A stretch of DNA of 64,000 nucleotides from Acanthopleura granulata (GCA_016165875.1 JABBOT010000006.1:2629438-2693437), one strand, 5' to 3'; shown: positions 12,431 to 25,837, numbered from the stretch's first letter. Translations and numbers: made by a program. The notes: generated by a model not told the origin, from the sequence alone.

Positions 12431-12970
12431 TACACTCAAGTTACACATGTATGTTCAAGTTACAAATATACACTCAAGTTACACATGTATGTTCAAGTTA
12501 CCCATATACACTCAAGTTACACATATACATTCAAGTTACATATACACAATTAAGTTACACATATACACTCAAGTTACACATATACGCTCAAGTTACACAT
12601 ATACATTCAAGTTACAAATACACAATTAAGTTACACATATACACTCAAGTTACACATATACACTCAAGTTACACATATACATTCAAGTTACACATATACA
12701 TTCAAGTTACACATATACATTCAAGTTACATATGTGCATTCAAGTTACAAATATACTCAGGTTACACATATACATTCAAGTTACACATCTACACTCAAAT
12801 TACACATATACATTCAAGTTACACATACACAATTAAGGCACACATACACAATTAAGTTACACATATACATTCAAGTTACACATATACATTCAAATTACAA
12901 ATATACACTCAAGTTACAAATATACACTCAAGTTACACATATACATTCAAGTTACACATATACATTCAAG
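12431..12970 (+). repeat. 19-bp minisatellite, about 28 copies
   Basis: The unit is close to 'ttacacatatacattcaag' with variants 'acactcaag' and 'acaattaag'. Because 19 is not a multiple of three, translated frames cycle through three patterns every 57 bp, which explains several Thr/His/Tyr-rich open frames across it. They are artefacts of the repeat. Confidence 0.95.
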
Positions 12971-13615
12971 TTCCAGTCATACTTGTTCCACATCTCTTAA
13001 GGTATGAAAACTCTGAAAAATAACCTCACAATATATGTAGTAATTTCACAAAGAACACCCACCAAAAACTGTATTCCCTAATTTTTGTTGCCCAAGTGAC
13101 ACTTACTGTCAAATAACTAGATGCCTGGCCTACAACATATCCAAATATCATCAGGGGTTGACCATCATTTTCTCAAAATAAATCAGCTGGAATGCAGGTA
13201 CTAGCGTCCTGTAGCCATAGAAACATGGTGTAAGGGACATTTGGATTATATTGGATTGGATTATATTTTTCTCTGTTTAATTGTAGCTACAAGTAATGGA
13301 CTTTTTTCAACCATTATTTGTCACAGTTTATACCTGCAAAATTACCTGGCAGTACTTGAACACACTTCAGAGATACAGCCAATCCCTACCCATCGCCACC
13401 GTTTTCTGTGCGCCTGAATCTTGGGTAAAAAAATCGAAGTGGTGTTTTTTTTACCTTAAGCTGGAAAGTCTTCATGATTCTGAACACAAAAAAAATGTAG
13501 AGTGTACTTTCAGTAAGCATCGCAATTGTAAGTATAATGATTGTACTGTAGATTGAATTACAGGATATTGAATTTGGAATTGGATCAGTGATGGGGTACT
13601 GTGGGTCATCAGAGC
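12971..13615. other. Intergenic DNA, nothing recognised
   Basis: No repeat array and no plausible coding exon. Short open frames here lack any feature of a protein family. Confidence 0.4.
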
Positions 13616-13832
13616 TGGTTTATTTATTTATTTGATTGATGTTTTATGCCCTGCTCAAGAATATTTCACTTATATGACGGCGGCCAGCATTATGGTGGGA
13701 GCAGACCAGGCAGAGCCCGGCGGAAACCCACAACCATCCGCAGGTGGCTGGCAGACCTTCCCACTTACGACTGTGGGCTGGACTTGAATTCACAGGGACC
13801 ACATTGGTGGGAGGCCTCTGGGTCACAGCAGT
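13616..13832 (-). mobile_element. tRNA-derived SINE (family A), nearly complete
   Basis: Minus-strand orientation: the tRNA-like head lies at the right and the AAATA-type tail at the left (tttatttattt near 13620). It contains the family landmarks 'gaatatttcactta', 'ggcggccagcattatggtgg', 'gcagagcccggcggaaaccc' and 'gctggcagaccttcccac'. A B-box half follows in the tRNA part. Family A tails probably correspond to the deeply conserved SINE tail domain class (Nin-DC type) known from molluscs; that assignment is from memory. Confidence 0.85.
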
Positions 13833-14977
13833 AGCTGTGAGTCTGGAATCAGTGTCAGTAACCTGGCATGAGATCACTTAAACATATGTCTCTATCTATA
13901 TATATATATAGGTATCTAGTCATTGGTGTCACTGCATATCATTGTCAATATTCATACAGTAGATCACACCATCATTGTGGCGGGGATATAGTCCCGAACC
14001 CTTTCCTGTGTCAAGAGCGTCTGTACTATGTATACCCGTGTCATCATTATAAACCTGAAGGTCTGATTATTCAGACACAATTGCTGGAAGGACTACTTGT
14101 CCAGTCCGTGTTTGCCTGCAAGTAAGGTTGTTAGGACTGAATCTATAGAACATGTCACATGATCATAGAGCAATGAATCACTGTGAGAAATTGCATTATA
14201 AACTGGAGATGTACTGATTTAAGATTGCGTGGCTTTCAAATAGGGTATGAATTTGGAACTGTGGACTTACAAAGAAGCTTTGCATGATCTCTTTATCAGG
14301 ATTGGGGAAGTCCTGATCAATAGTTCCACGATTAATTTCATAGCAAGGAGTCAGAAAATCAACACGGTTTTTCCGAAATCCTCTCATTATGCACATATTT
14401 CTCACATGAATTAACCCATAAGTTTGTCTGCAAACTGAATCCTTAGTAAGAAGTAAGCGCTGTGACTTATTTACATAAGGACGGTTTATTTATTTCGACC
14501 CTTCCAAGGTTGCCTTTTGTCCGAGGAAACAATGCATAAACAACTGCATAAACATTACTAAAAATACACCTTTAAAAATTGGTCTGTAATGAAATGGTGT
14601 ACATTACTGATATTTTGAATCGATCTTACTTAATTAACAAAAATTCCAGGGCATAAACATTATTTTTTAATAATGTCCGTTTTAAGACTCGATTCCTCAA
14701 GAATGAGTGCAAATACCTTGTAATAATAACTTTGGGAACTGGTTAATTCTGATTGCTGGAGAAGAGCCCAGCATGACAGACATTACCATTTAGTAATGTT
14801 CCCAATTCTTAGACTTGTCACGCTTATTACTAATGAGGTATCCATGTGTTACTCACTTTGTGGACTTATTCCTTAACAAGGACACCAGCCAATGAACATT
14901 GTTAAAATACATGTAGTGTTCCTTTCAAGAGCTAGCGTAGCATATGATTGCTGATCGATGAGCCGTTGCGTGTCCTA
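13833..14977. other. Upstream flank, no gene recognised
   Basis: Contains a short (TA)n run near 13895-13910 and AT-rich unique sequence. No splice-compatible coding exon was recognised. Confidence 0.4.
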
Positions 14978-15440
14978 GTCCATCCAGATGGACTCAGGGT
15001 GTTATTTTAAAATTCTGACGTTCACCACAACCCTATGCCCATCATCTGTACGAAAAAAAAATTGCCGCAGAACTCCGAGTTCAGTGGAACTCCTTTGGAT
15101 GAGGTCCGTGGTCATGTCACGCAAGCTTACCTGTATTTTAACTGAACTGGCAGAAACGAAAAATTTTATGCCCTTCTCGGTTGTATTCTGAAGATTTGTA
15201 TTGCAACCTACAAACGGCTGTGAAAACATCTTAGTTTTTAAGAATTAAAAAGACAGATTCAAGATTCAAGCAGAAAATGGCATAGAAATCAGCAAAAAAG
15301 ATGAGTTTGAGAGCCACTCACGTCCTTCGATTTCGAGTTCGGCACTCTGCAGTGATTTTTTTGAGTGCTGGTGATGGACTCGGGGCTGTGATGAATATCA
15401 GAATTTTAAAATATCACCCTGAATCGTCTAACTGGACTAT
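14978..15440. repeat. Large inverted repeat with arms of about 110 bp
   Basis: The arm at about 14978-15092 read in reverse complement matches 15322-15440. Shared blocks include 'cagaattttaaaata' followed by a common 'caccctga', a 'gatgggc...gggttgtggtgaa' block against 'gatggac...gggctgtgatgaa', and a run of T after 'ctctgcag'. The arms have many substitutions, so the structure is old. The intervening DNA is about 230 bp. It lies about 1 kb upstream of the first coding exon of the ARM-like gene. Confidence 0.65.
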
Positions 15441-15689
15441 GCATGTCCACGTCTGGGTGTTCCTCAATAGGTCATTTGCAGATTGATTCCGTTGCAAAGT
15501 GTGAGGACAGTCACATTAACATTGTTAACTTCTCCATTTCAAGAACCATCGCTGATGAATCAGCGTGGATAGTATCCCATATCCATGTATTAGCAATACA
15601 AGATTACATGTACATACAGCGTGTGATCAAAGCTCTTGGAGCTGCTGCAGGGCCCTTTGACTGGCGGAGCTCCTCCTTGATGGAGTAAC

Positions 15690-16426
15690 TGTGCCTCCTA
15701 CATCATTAACGTCCACCTGATTGTGGGGCGGCTGACTTACCCGCCCCTGTGGCCGTTAGACCGGCAGATTGGTTTGGCGCGCTCAGAGTAGCCTGGCTAT
15801 TTCAGGCTGGCCAGATATAATGAACGAACACAGCATCCAATCAGCCTTCTGCCCTGTATATGTGCTTGTGTTTGTGTGTGTGTGGAGTGGGGAGTGAGGA
15901 AGCTATAGCCTTAGACGGGGTTCCCCCATCCCCCCCATGCACAAACGGTTCAATAACGAACACAGATGAAGAGCTGAGCGTCCGGCTTAAAGGCCATGTA
16001 CTCGGGTATTCACTCACCCGGCTGTTGTATTGGAAATTACATTGGAAAATTAAGGAGTAAATGACGGAGAGAGAGACAGAGAGCGAGAGAGAAAGAGAGA
16101 GAGTCAGTGAGGAATTGAGACTGTTGTTGTGTGTAGTGTGGTGATGATGCATTAGAGACAGCTGAGTTTACTACAGGCATGCTGCGCGTGTCTTAGCGAG
16201 GCTGTGACAAGACTGTACAACCACCAGTCCATGCTTAACGCACAGCTGGGACGATTTTGTTGCAGCGCTTTTCAAGTGGCGCTAAACGTACCTTTCTGAA
16301 ACCCCAACCCGAGGAGACAAATCTGTTGAAGAGTTTGTCTTGAGAACCGGCTGAGATAGAGCAGCTTTGGACCGGAAAACAAAATCCGTGGTTTGCCCGC
16401 TCAAAAACGCAGAAAAAGTCAGTGCA
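15690..16426 (+). promoter_or_regulatory. Probable promoter and 5' UTR region of the ARM-like gene
   Basis: The stretch before the first ATG is richer in G+C and CpG than the surrounding flank and includes an exon-like, unique block from about 16180. A purine (GA)n tract runs at about 16062-16110. No TATA box is well placed that I can identify, and the transcription start cannot be fixed from sequence. The call rests on position and composition only. Confidence 0.35.
16062..16110 (+). repeat. (GA)n purine tract
   Basis: An imperfect run of GA dinucleotides ('gagagagagacagagagcga' and onward) lies in the presumed promoter or 5' leader. Such tracts can bind GAGA-type factors, but here it may be a simple microsatellite. 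Confidence 0.7.
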
Positions 16427-16640
16427 ATGTTGGCACGACGCCACAGTAGCAGCTCCAGCACCAGTTCCGACGGAGACGCGGACAATCGCACTGCGTCTTT
16501 GGAACGCAACAAAGGCGAGGGATCGCGGCGTAAAAAGGTGGAGAAGTGGTTACGCAGGAGGAAAATGACAACGCGGGAACATTCGTTTCAAGGGGATGTA
16601 CACCGGAGCTTTGGGGAAAAATTCAACTCTATGTATGAAG
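16427..16640 (+). CDS. ARM-like protein gene, first coding exon
   Basis: The exon encodes residues 1-71, starting MLARRHSSSSSTSS and ending NSMYE with one base left over. The ATG at 16427 is the first in its open frame; only a TTG lies further upstream. The donor is AAG|GTATGA at 16641. The leftover G joins AT from 48490 to give an Asp codon, so the phase fits exon 2 exactly. The peptide is a Ser-rich stretch followed by a strongly basic segment (RRKKVEKW, LRRRK), probably disordered and perhaps a membrane- or nucleic-acid-binding or phosphorylated tail. CpG-rich codon use sets it apart from the surrounding DNA. Additional small exons inside the 31.8 kb intron cannot be excluded. Confidence 0.75.
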
Positions 16641-17254
16641 GTATGATAGATCCAACTCTGAGGTGAATATGTATTTGGATTTCACATAAATTTGTACTAC
16701 ATACGTGTATGAATGTGCATGTATTGAAGCTGGTTAATGTATGTTTATATTCTGCACTGGCGTTGAATTAGATATTGCCTATTATGCGTATAAATAGAAG
16801 GTATGATATATGTCATTTGTGGGTATAGCATGAAGTCTTAATACATACAAATCTGCGTGTGTTCACACCAGGTAATCCATGTTTATATATGGCACTTGCA
16901 GTGGATCCGGAATAGCCAATTGTGTGTAGACATGGGGATCAAAATGTTGGGAAGATCAGTCTAGAACATAAATGTTATGAGCTGCAGGGCCTTTTAATTA
17001 ACCTATTTACTGTGACTTTTTGGCCTAGGATGAATTGTGATAATGTCCTCTGATGTAAACATCCAGCTTGCAGTTATCAAGAGAGGGGTATATAATGTCT
17101 TCTCCACACGAGTATATGTCTGCAAAGTAAATGCCAATTAATAATTAAGTAATTGTGGATTAACTATGGACCACACATTAATTACATTGCCAACATGCAG
17201 CCAGCCAAACTTGGCTAGAATGCATAGTTATGAAGTCAGCTTGTTTGTTTAGCT

Positions 17255-17500
17255 CACTAACATGGCATAAAGACCCAGAAGCCTTCCACCAATGCGGTCA
17301 TTGTGAGTTCAAGCCCAGCTCATGTTGGCTTCCTCTCTGAATGTATGTGGGAAGGTCTGCAAGCTACCTGCAGATGGTCGTGGGTTCCCCTCCCGGGGCT
17401 CTGCCCGGTTTCCTCCCACCATAATGCTGGCTGCCATTGTATAAGTGAAATATTCTTGATTACAGCGTAAGATAGCAATCAAATGAATAAATAAATCATA
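17255..17500 (+). mobile_element. SINE family A, nearly full length
   Basis: Plus orientation: B-box 'gtgagttcaagcccagctc' near 17305, then 'gtgggaaggtctgc', 'gatggtcgtgggttcccc', 'cataatgctggctgcc', 'gtgaaatattcttgatta' and a short AAATA tail. The A-box part is decayed. Several substitutions show it is not a recent insertion. Confidence 0.85.
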
Positions 17501-18678
17501 GATATATACCAGATTATGAATTTGTGCACGTCATTTTATGGACAGCACCTAGTTACATTATAAATACTTTAATACACCTCTCCCTCATGTGCTGTTTTTG
17601 GGGGACATATCTGCCTACCATGGTATAAGTGAAGTTTGTTAACTACCAATAGCCTTATATAATATGAGAACAGACAGTGTCTGATGCTGGATGTTAACTG
17701 TAATGTAAATCAGCGTAATATAACGGGTTTTATTTAATAATTACTCGTTAACCAAGCTTCTGAGAGCAAAGAATGGACAAAAGAACCTGAAAATTTGCTG
17801 AAACTATTGAAACTGTACAGATGTGTGTAAGTTTTTGAAAATTTGTGGGTCACTCTTATCACCATGTTACATTGATGTAATATGTGTAATGTAACAAGGC
17901 GTTTTGTAATGAAGGAGAGGTGTATAGTCAGGTGTACGAATTCAAATTATCTTCAAGGCAGCAAGATATAAACGTATGACTGTGAAACCGGTGAAATAAT
18001 TAGCCTGTGTGCCATAAAGAGTTTCAGTGGGAAATTCCAATTAAAGCTTGCCTGTGCCCTAATTCTTCTCACAACTGGGACAGGCATTTGTAGTCCTTTT
18101 GAAAGCAAAATATTACATTTCTCTCCCAGATTTTAGAAAGAGTAAAGATATGGATGTGTTGGTCTTTTAATGCTGCATTGTCTAACCATGGGAGAAAAAG
18201 GAAACCTTATATCCCTGTTAAAATTACATGTAAGTTAGCTGAAAAGGTGAGATCGGGTGCCCCCAAAATAAGAAGAATTAGCTAGTTATGGCTGGCTTAA
18301 GTGCTGGCACAGACCACCAGTTATTAAAACATAAGGGGCCTAAATTCCTTGTCTAGTGTGATGTAGTTGTCAATGATCCACTTTGGATTTTGAACTCGGG
18401 TCTGGAGTTAGCATACTCCTCCATTTGAACTATAAAAGAGAAACTCCCATTAGCCACTTATGGTGAGTGCGCTATTCAGATGGGGTCAATGGGAAGGCAG
18501 CATATTTTTTAATCCGGTGAAGTGGTGCTGGTATGATGCCAGATCTTGTGTTATAATCTGAAATGGATTGTATCATCTAGAATGTTACAATGTACAGTTT
18601 GTGTCATCTAGAATGTTACAATGTATAGTTTCTTTTGTAATGTTGTGCTGTCTTTAATGTGATGGGGGGGGAGGGGGG

Positions 18679-18944
18679 GAGCTCCTTGGCTCAGTCGGTT
18701 ACCGTGCTATCGCAGGACAATAACCCGAAGCCTCCCACCAATGCGGTCGCTGTGAGTTCAAGACCAGCTCATGCTGGCTTCCGGCTGTACGTGGGAAGGT
18801 CTGCCAGCAGCCTGCGGATGGTCATGGGTTTCCCCCGGGGCTCTGCTTAGTTTCCTTCCAACATAATGCTGGCCACCGTCATATGAGTGAAATATTCTTG
18901 AGTACGGCATAAAACACCAATCAAATAAATAAATAAGTAAATAA
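18679..18944 (+). mobile_element. SINE family A, full length with A and B boxes
   Basis: This is the best preserved copy. It has an A-box 'cttggctcagtcggtta', a B-box 'gctgtgagttcaagacc', the family body with 'gtacgtgggaaggtctgcca' and 'ttgagtacggcataaaacac', and an (AAAT)n tail from about 18920. The intact Pol III promoter boxes make it the copy most likely to have been transcriptionally competent. Confidence 0.9.
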
Positions 18945-19438
18945 TGTGATGTCATGATGATGAGCTAGGAAAAATGAGGCCATGGTCCTGCTGCAAGGCT
19001 ATCAATTGACTGGTCCCCATTGTATTTTGGACACAACTATTTGAGTGAGCCGACATTTACCTGAACAAAAGTCCTGTTGATGGCCAATACTTTATTACAT
19101 GTACATTTATGTAGATTAAATAAGCATATCCTGACATGCTGTAAACAGTCATGACTCAGAAGCGTTTAATGTGGCAAAATGTTACAGGGATAAAGGAATG
19201 CCGTCGGCGAATTAAGACAGCTAATGGTCTGTTTGTTACAGTGTTTTGGCCATAATTGATAATTAACTGCTCACTAACGAGCCTTGGCATATATGTGCAT
19301 GTTCATCAGTAATCCCAGTTACATGTTTGGCAGTTGTATACACCTGCATGGGCTTGTATATAATCAACATGGAAAGGTTCGGTGTATATACACATTTAGG
19401 GTTTACCAAATGACTGCTTATCCCAGAAGCATTACTCT

Positions 19439-19556
19439 AACCTTCAACAGATGGTCGTTGGTTTCGTCCGGGCCCTGTCTGGTTTACTCCCATCATAATG
19501 CTGTCCACCGTCATATCAAGTGAAATGTTTTGGGCATGCAGCGTAAAAAGCCAGGC
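19439..19556 (+). mobile_element. SINE family A, 3' fragment
   Basis: Only the body and tail remain: 'agatggtcgttggttt', 'catcataatgctgtccacc' and 'gcagcgtaaaaagcc'. The tRNA head is missing, as expected for a 5'-truncated retroposition or later decay. Confidence 0.7.
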
Positions 19557-20230
19557 CAGTAAATATGTTGTATCTTGCAGTACAATGAAGCGTGTTAAAA
19601 CGATTGGGGTACAGGTGAGACTGGTTTTGTGAATTGTTATTATTGGTATAATAATTTGTGGATAAGAATTGTCATGAGTTACTGCATCGTGCCACACAGT
19701 CAAGTTTCTCTGGTCTACATGGGGGTTGGAACAGTTGAAGCGAGGATGAATGCGCTTGTTGTATCTATTAAAGAATTATATTGTATAATGTTAATGAATT
19801 AATTATGATACCCTTAAACAGTTATCATGATTTCTGTGAATGAATAAATGACTATGGCTTTATACCACTAAAATGATATTTCAGTCATATTATAGCAAGA
19901 AAATGGTTTTACTTGCGATTAAGCAAGAACATCCAAAATCAAGGAACAGGAGACATTTTCAAAACCGTGTGAAATAACACAAATATCAAAAGTCTAATTC
20001 ATGTGCGTGTAAATGTGTGGTGCTTTAAAGGAAAGAAAGCTTAAAAGCATTGAAAAAAAAATTAACTTAAAATATCTTCACTTTAAAACCTAATTTTAGT
20101 TGTTGTTTTTTTATGATTGAGTTTAATTCAGTCAGATGTTTGGATTGCACTGTAGCTAGGATTTACAGACTATTTTGAAGATGTAGATACGTCACACTGA
20201 CTTTCATCTTAGCCTTAAAATAGATATTTA

Positions 20231-20275
20231 ATATTCTTGTGTGTGGCGTAAAACACCAATCAAATTATGAAATAA
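20231..20275 (+). mobile_element. SINE family A, tail fragment
   Basis: A 45-bp remnant with 'atattcttgtgtgtggcgta' and 'aaaacaccaatcaaatta'. Confidence 0.6.
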
Positions 20276-20654
20276 AATGGGTATTTGAATGTCATATTCC
20301 AGTTCTCACGAGTCATGGTCACAAGAATTTTATTCATACCTTTTTAACTGGTCAAGGTGTAAAAAAATTTTATCATATAATAAAATCTTTTTTGCCTTTC
20401 GAGGGAATTTCAGAATTGTGCAATTAATACTCACAAATAAATGTAATGAAATATTACTTTGGTGCAGAAACTTTTTTTTCAGTAGGGTGTCTGATATCCT
20501 GATTGGGTTCCAAACAAAGATCTCAAAACACTTCTGTAACTTCGATAGAATTCTCCAACAATGTGTGTGGATTAGACCAGGGTGAATCTCGAGGTCATCT
20601 AATTAAATGTTCATATGGACTTCACTATTCCTCTTCATTAGGCCATAGTTAAAA

Positions 20655-20890
20655 AATTCTTTGAAGGGCATAACCTGAACCTATCAGAAAAAATAGTTAC
20701 GCAGTATGCAATTCTTCTTTTTTCTATTCTGGCTAATGAGAAAGATAGGGATTGTGAAGAAATTAACATAGAGAGAAAAATATGCTAAAAATTTGCTGAT
20801 AATAACTTTAGAGTACTGGGCCCCTTTTTGGAGGATGGGTCGAGTTACGGCTGTTCAGCGAACATACTTTTTACGGATAGCCCTACATAT
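20655..20890 (+). repeat. Dispersed repeat R1, copy c
   Basis: It repeats the block order of the copies at 596-790 and 3785-4025: 'ttctattctggcta', 'gaagaaattaacatagagag', 'gcccctttttggaggatggg' and a 'gttcagcgaacatac' block. A partial, possibly rearranged copy is also seen at 23510-23690. Class unknown. Confidence 0.45.
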
Positions 20891-21589
20891 ATGCATGTGT
20901 AGACATGTTTATCATTTGTGTCTACTTTCATCAGTGCAGAGCCAGGAGCATCAATCCTTATATTACACCGAGTTCATGTTAAATTTATCTCTGTGACCGG
21001 TTTTTTGACAGCGAGGATAATCAAGTCATGCAGTAATGATTATGTGGCAGCTTAGCCTTGCGAGAACTTCACATTCAAATGTGATTTTGAATGCTGGGAT
21101 TTTGATGGATAATTGAACTTTACACAGAATCGATCATGAATTTGTTCAGAACTAATGCCGCCACTGGAGTCTTTAAGGAAGATGATGTTGAAATATTGGA
21201 TGCAAATGAAAAATTGGAAATATTTCAAGTTTGTATGAAAGGGAATTTTAATACAGAAGTATCCATTTTTGTTATTGCCATGGAGGTCTTTTTAATCCAC
21301 AGGTTTCTGGTGTTTTATATTCCCTTCACATTGGACTTCCCTTTCCAATTTCCTGTGCCCGGTGTCTCAGAAGAATAAATCGAAGACTTCAGACGCAGGA
21401 AAATGTTCAGTTGACTTAGCCCTTCTTATACTGCTTTCATTATAGATGTTGAGAAAAAAAACAGATGTATAAATTTCCTGCATCAAAGTTTATTATCTAC
21501 ATGATTACAGTTGTCTAAAGTTAATTGTCTGTGACTTTCTACTCATTTTGAAGTCTATTTTAGCAAGCTGGCAAATATGTCATTGGTAT

Positions 21590-21836
21590 AGTGCAATGAC
21601 CCAGGTGCCTCTCACCTATTTGATCTTTGTGAGTTCAAGCATAGCAAACAGTTGCTAATCCTCTCCGGTTGTGGGAACATCTGCCAGGGACCTGCGGATG
21701 GTGGAGGGTTCCCCTTGGGCCCTGGCTTGGGTTTCCTCCGCGGTGATGCTGGCCGTCGCCGTCATATCAGTGAAATATTCTTGAGTATACACTATAAAAC
21801 ACCAATCAAGTACATGTAAATGAGTAAATAAATCAA
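21590..21836 (+). mobile_element. SINE family A, diverged nearly full-length copy
   Basis: It retains 'gtgcaatgacccaggtgcct', a B-box 'ttgtgagttcaagca', 'acctgcggatggtgg', 'gtgaaatattcttgagta' and 'aaaacaccaatcaagta'. The central body has small deletions. Confidence 0.8.
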
Positions 21837-23194
21837 GGGTATTATTGTGGAATTTAATAAACACTGGAGGCCAAGGCTAAATTTTCCGTGGACAGTTGAA
21901 TAAACTACATTTAAAGTATGATACTTTGAGGTTACTTGACACTTGCCAGTATTCAAAATATAGCTGCATCCACTGACTGATGCTGGAATAATAATTTTTG
22001 CCATGCCCTTTTCAAAGATGTGCAGATAAAGATAGAATGAAATTGATGTTTAATTAACACTGTTATATCATGACAGCTGTGTAGTATAAAGTTATGCAAA
22101 TTTGTCAGCCCACTGGATGGTAATTAAGACTGTATGTGAATGTCTTCCAAGTTACCTTGCACAAGAGCAGCCAGGGTTCTATGGGTGGAGGAAACTGCAG
22201 CATGGTATCAGGGCCATATCTAGAAAAAACTTGTAGGTTCTGATTCCAAACTTCATAAATACAGCGTGATTGTGCGCTGATAAACTTTATAAAATGCAAC
22301 TCTCATTGTTGCTTTCAGAGGGTGTTTCAAAGTATGTGAATGACTGATATTTATATGATAACTTAACTTTTTATGGGTGTATTATCCTGTATGTGTTTTT
22401 CAATTTACTTGATAGTTTTAAAACAGCTTGAATAGTTTGGCCACATAATAGTTTGGGGGTCCAAACATTTTCCGGAACTAAAATTGTTCTAGATATATCC
22501 CTGGGTATGCAAAACCACAGCCCTTCAAGCGGATATCAGATTAAAGAATGGCTTATGTTACAGTTGCATCGAGTCAGAACTAGTTCCAGGAACCTGTTGG
22601 CATCAGTCGTGATCAGCAGTGTGACATGAGCGCTCCTGCATCTGTCGGCTACTGGTTATGATCAGTTTTTGATAGTACAACATGTTCTATTTTTTGGCGT
22701 TCAGCAGGAAGCCTTGATTCCGAATAAGTATCGTGAGTGCCTCTGCAACAGAGTTGTGGCAGTATGTGTGTAAGTAGCCAATGGAATAGGACACATAAAT
22801 CATGTGATAACTAACAGAGACCTTTGGTAAGCCATTGGTAACCACATCCACGTGATGGTCAAGTTGTGGAGACATGACTGGAAAACAGTACGCTGACGTG
22901 AAGGCGCTCTTACGAACATGATCAGGTAAATCCAGTTAATTACGCTCTATCAGCGTTCTGTACAAACTTGTGTGACAGAAAACTCTCAGGTGTGTTCATT
23001 TGCTGTTGGTTGTGTTTTATCGCAGTGCGACTTAAAACTAGGCTTAAGGCTGCAGCCAAACAAGAGACACACAGATTAAGACCCTTGACAGATCTTTTCA
23101 GGATCTTATCGGCTGCTACAACAACAATACTATGATAATAAATGTATGAACATGTGTTGTTAGGTCAAACCCTTGTCGGGTCATACCAAAGACT

Positions 23195-23457
23195 TTAAAA
23201 ATGGTACTTGCTGCTGCCTAGCTTGGCACTCTGCACTGAGAGGTGTAGAGCCAGGAATCAGGACTGATTGGCCTGGTGTCAATATGATGTGACTGGGTGG
23301 GGTGTCATGTCTGGTGTCTACGGCATGATGTTCCAGTGGGGGCAGCACTTTTGCAGCATGGATTCGCCCTGTCACATGCTGACACTATATATACCTTCTG
23401 ATGACTCACGAAGTCGTATGACTGAAAAATTGTTAAGTACGACGTAAAACCCAGGCA
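23195..23457 (+). mobile_element. SINE family B, copy 1
   Basis: It shares 'gg.ctggtgtcaatatgatg', 'tgtcatgtctggtgtctacg', 'gcatgatgttccagtgg' and the tail 'gactgaaaaattgttaag' plus 'tacgacgtaaaac' with 25838-26062. The tail resembles that of family A ('gagtacggcgtaaaacacc') although the bodies differ. Confidence 0.7.
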
Positions 23458-25837
23458 TTCTGGACTTAGTGCTAGTGTAACCCTGAAGAAAAAGGGCTGT
23501 GCTCTTTAAAGTCTGTTACAAGTTTTTTTTTTTAATTTTTTTTCTCACAATGTTTATTTCTCTAAGCTCCCTGACATTTTCATTTATACCCAGAATGAAA
23601 AAAACATTCCTGACCAACCGATTCTATTTTGTCTTGAACGCTGTCGGGTTGTATCCATCAAAGATTTTTTTAAGTGTGGCCTAATAAATGTATTCCAGCA
23701 TGGAGTGCCCCATAAAGCTATAAAATAGTACAGTGAAGTTTTTGTCTTTATGGTCAAGTCCAAGGCACACACATCCAAGTACAATATTATATGCAATATG
23801 GATGTGCCATCTGCTGCGTTCTCACAACACAGTCTGTGTACTTTTGGAGTCTCTATGGATTTTACGTCATACTACAGACAACTCTCGACAAGAATTGATT
23901 TATAAGCTCCTGGGAGAATCCAAATCATTTAGTCATTTAAGATAACAGAGCTCACTTTGTTTACTGTGAGCAAGATGTACTAACAGGTGTTGGCTGGCTT
24001 CATTTAGTTAATTTTTTCCGTTTCATCTCTAATTGGCTTTCTGTTAACACGGGCAAATTAAAATCCTATCAAAGGTGACTTGCAAGTGGCCATGATGTGA
24101 TGCATGGGTTTTTCCAGACACTTTCACAACAGATATAGGAAAATTTTAAACAAATTTAATATTGAGTTTTACTAATTTGTTCAAACAGAAATTGTAAAAA
24201 GAGATTGGCTAGAAAAAATCCCTGGCGGTGCCGTTAAATGATATATTATGTATCTTTTATGAAAAATGGGACTGAATATCTGTGATGGAAGAAACGCCAC
24301 ATGTATCTTTCTTTGGCCGTGCTGATTAAAAGATCACACACAGAGCGTGTGGCTCAAGGTATGATGGGCATAAGACCATGTTAAAGGAATTAGAGCTCCA
24401 GTATGATTGCCATGTTGGATATGTGAACAGTTGCAATCCAAGCACAACTGAGATGTATATATGTGATTATCGACACCATATATATGCTGAACTGGCACAC
24501 TATTTGGATACTTATTTTATTCATGTAGTGCCTAGAACATTCATTTGCATGTCTTTTTGTCATCATTGAAAGCTGTTGACTGTTTCTCTTTTCATGAATC
24601 CATCCTAATTTTTATATTTTATAATTATATTCTGTCCTTTGGTGGCGTGTGTTGTTTGTCGTTTTTGTAAACTGGTCTTGCGGCTATTGACCCAGAACAC
24701 CCATTCTTGTTGATGGCTGGTATAGGAATGTCGGTTTTGATGCCTAGGTCCTGTCAAACACTGAGCTTTGTTGCACTGCATTGTACAGGTACATGTACCA
24801 ATGCAAGTATAACTCACTTGACCAAACTGCATTCTTTTAAAAAAAAAAAAAAACATGTTTTTTTACAGGGATCAAAATTAAGTAAAAATTCTCATGGGCC
24901 ATTTGTGTCCTAGTGTCCTGTGAATTCTACAGGTCCTTCTTGTTGTTAGCTGTAAAATAAATCATGATCAAAACTCAGTGATTTATTTTTTATTTAAATG
25001 TATGCCACCGAGTAAACTGAATTAGATGTCGATCGCCATGTCACGCTAACAGTTCGGTTAAACCGTCCAGTACTAATTGTGTAAAATACTCATTAAATAT
25101 CCATTGTAGTGAAATTTTACTTTGCAAATCACATTCCTGCTCAAATTGTGACAAAAACAAACTGAAAACATTTTCTGTGAATCATTTCAGCTTTATTAGG
25201 AAAAGAAAGCAGCTTCAGCCTCAAACTTGAAAGGTCACTGACAGGCATTCAGTTGGGAATGGTATTACTCTCCACACGGGAGTGTTAATGAAATCTGTTA
25301 AAACATTAATGCTGATCGTGTTATAAACTGGTTTTCATTCAAAATCCACTCAGCCTGACAACCCATTTTATTTATTTGTTTATTTTTCTTCGCCTACATA
25401 TATTATTGGCTTCAGATAATAGAAAACAAGCAGGTTGTTCTCTTGATTAGTTGGTATTGTTTTTCTCTGAATAAAATCCATTAAAACAACATTCACTGTG
25501 TAAATTGTCATTGAAGTTTCTTCGCAATTTACTCTCCCCCCCCCCCCCATCCTACAGTTGGCCAGTCAGGGACACATCATACGTGTACATCTGTTGATAT
25601 CAGGTGAAACTTTGCGTGCCATTCAGGATCGATCAACACCGTTCTAATTGAACAGCCATTAATCAGCTAACGATGTGGGTCTTGTAACAGATCATAAGAG
25701 ACGCTGTGGCAGTGATGTCAGAGTGTATCAGTACTGATCATCATAGCAGGGTTTCGGAAATGTCACTGATGGAATTGTGAGAGAGATTCGCTGGTGCTAA
25801 GAGCACGTATATTCCTAATCGTGATTTGTCAATGTTT

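Noticed and set aside
12293..13000. Several Thr/His/Tyr-rich frames
   Set aside because: Products of the 19-bp array read in its three phases.
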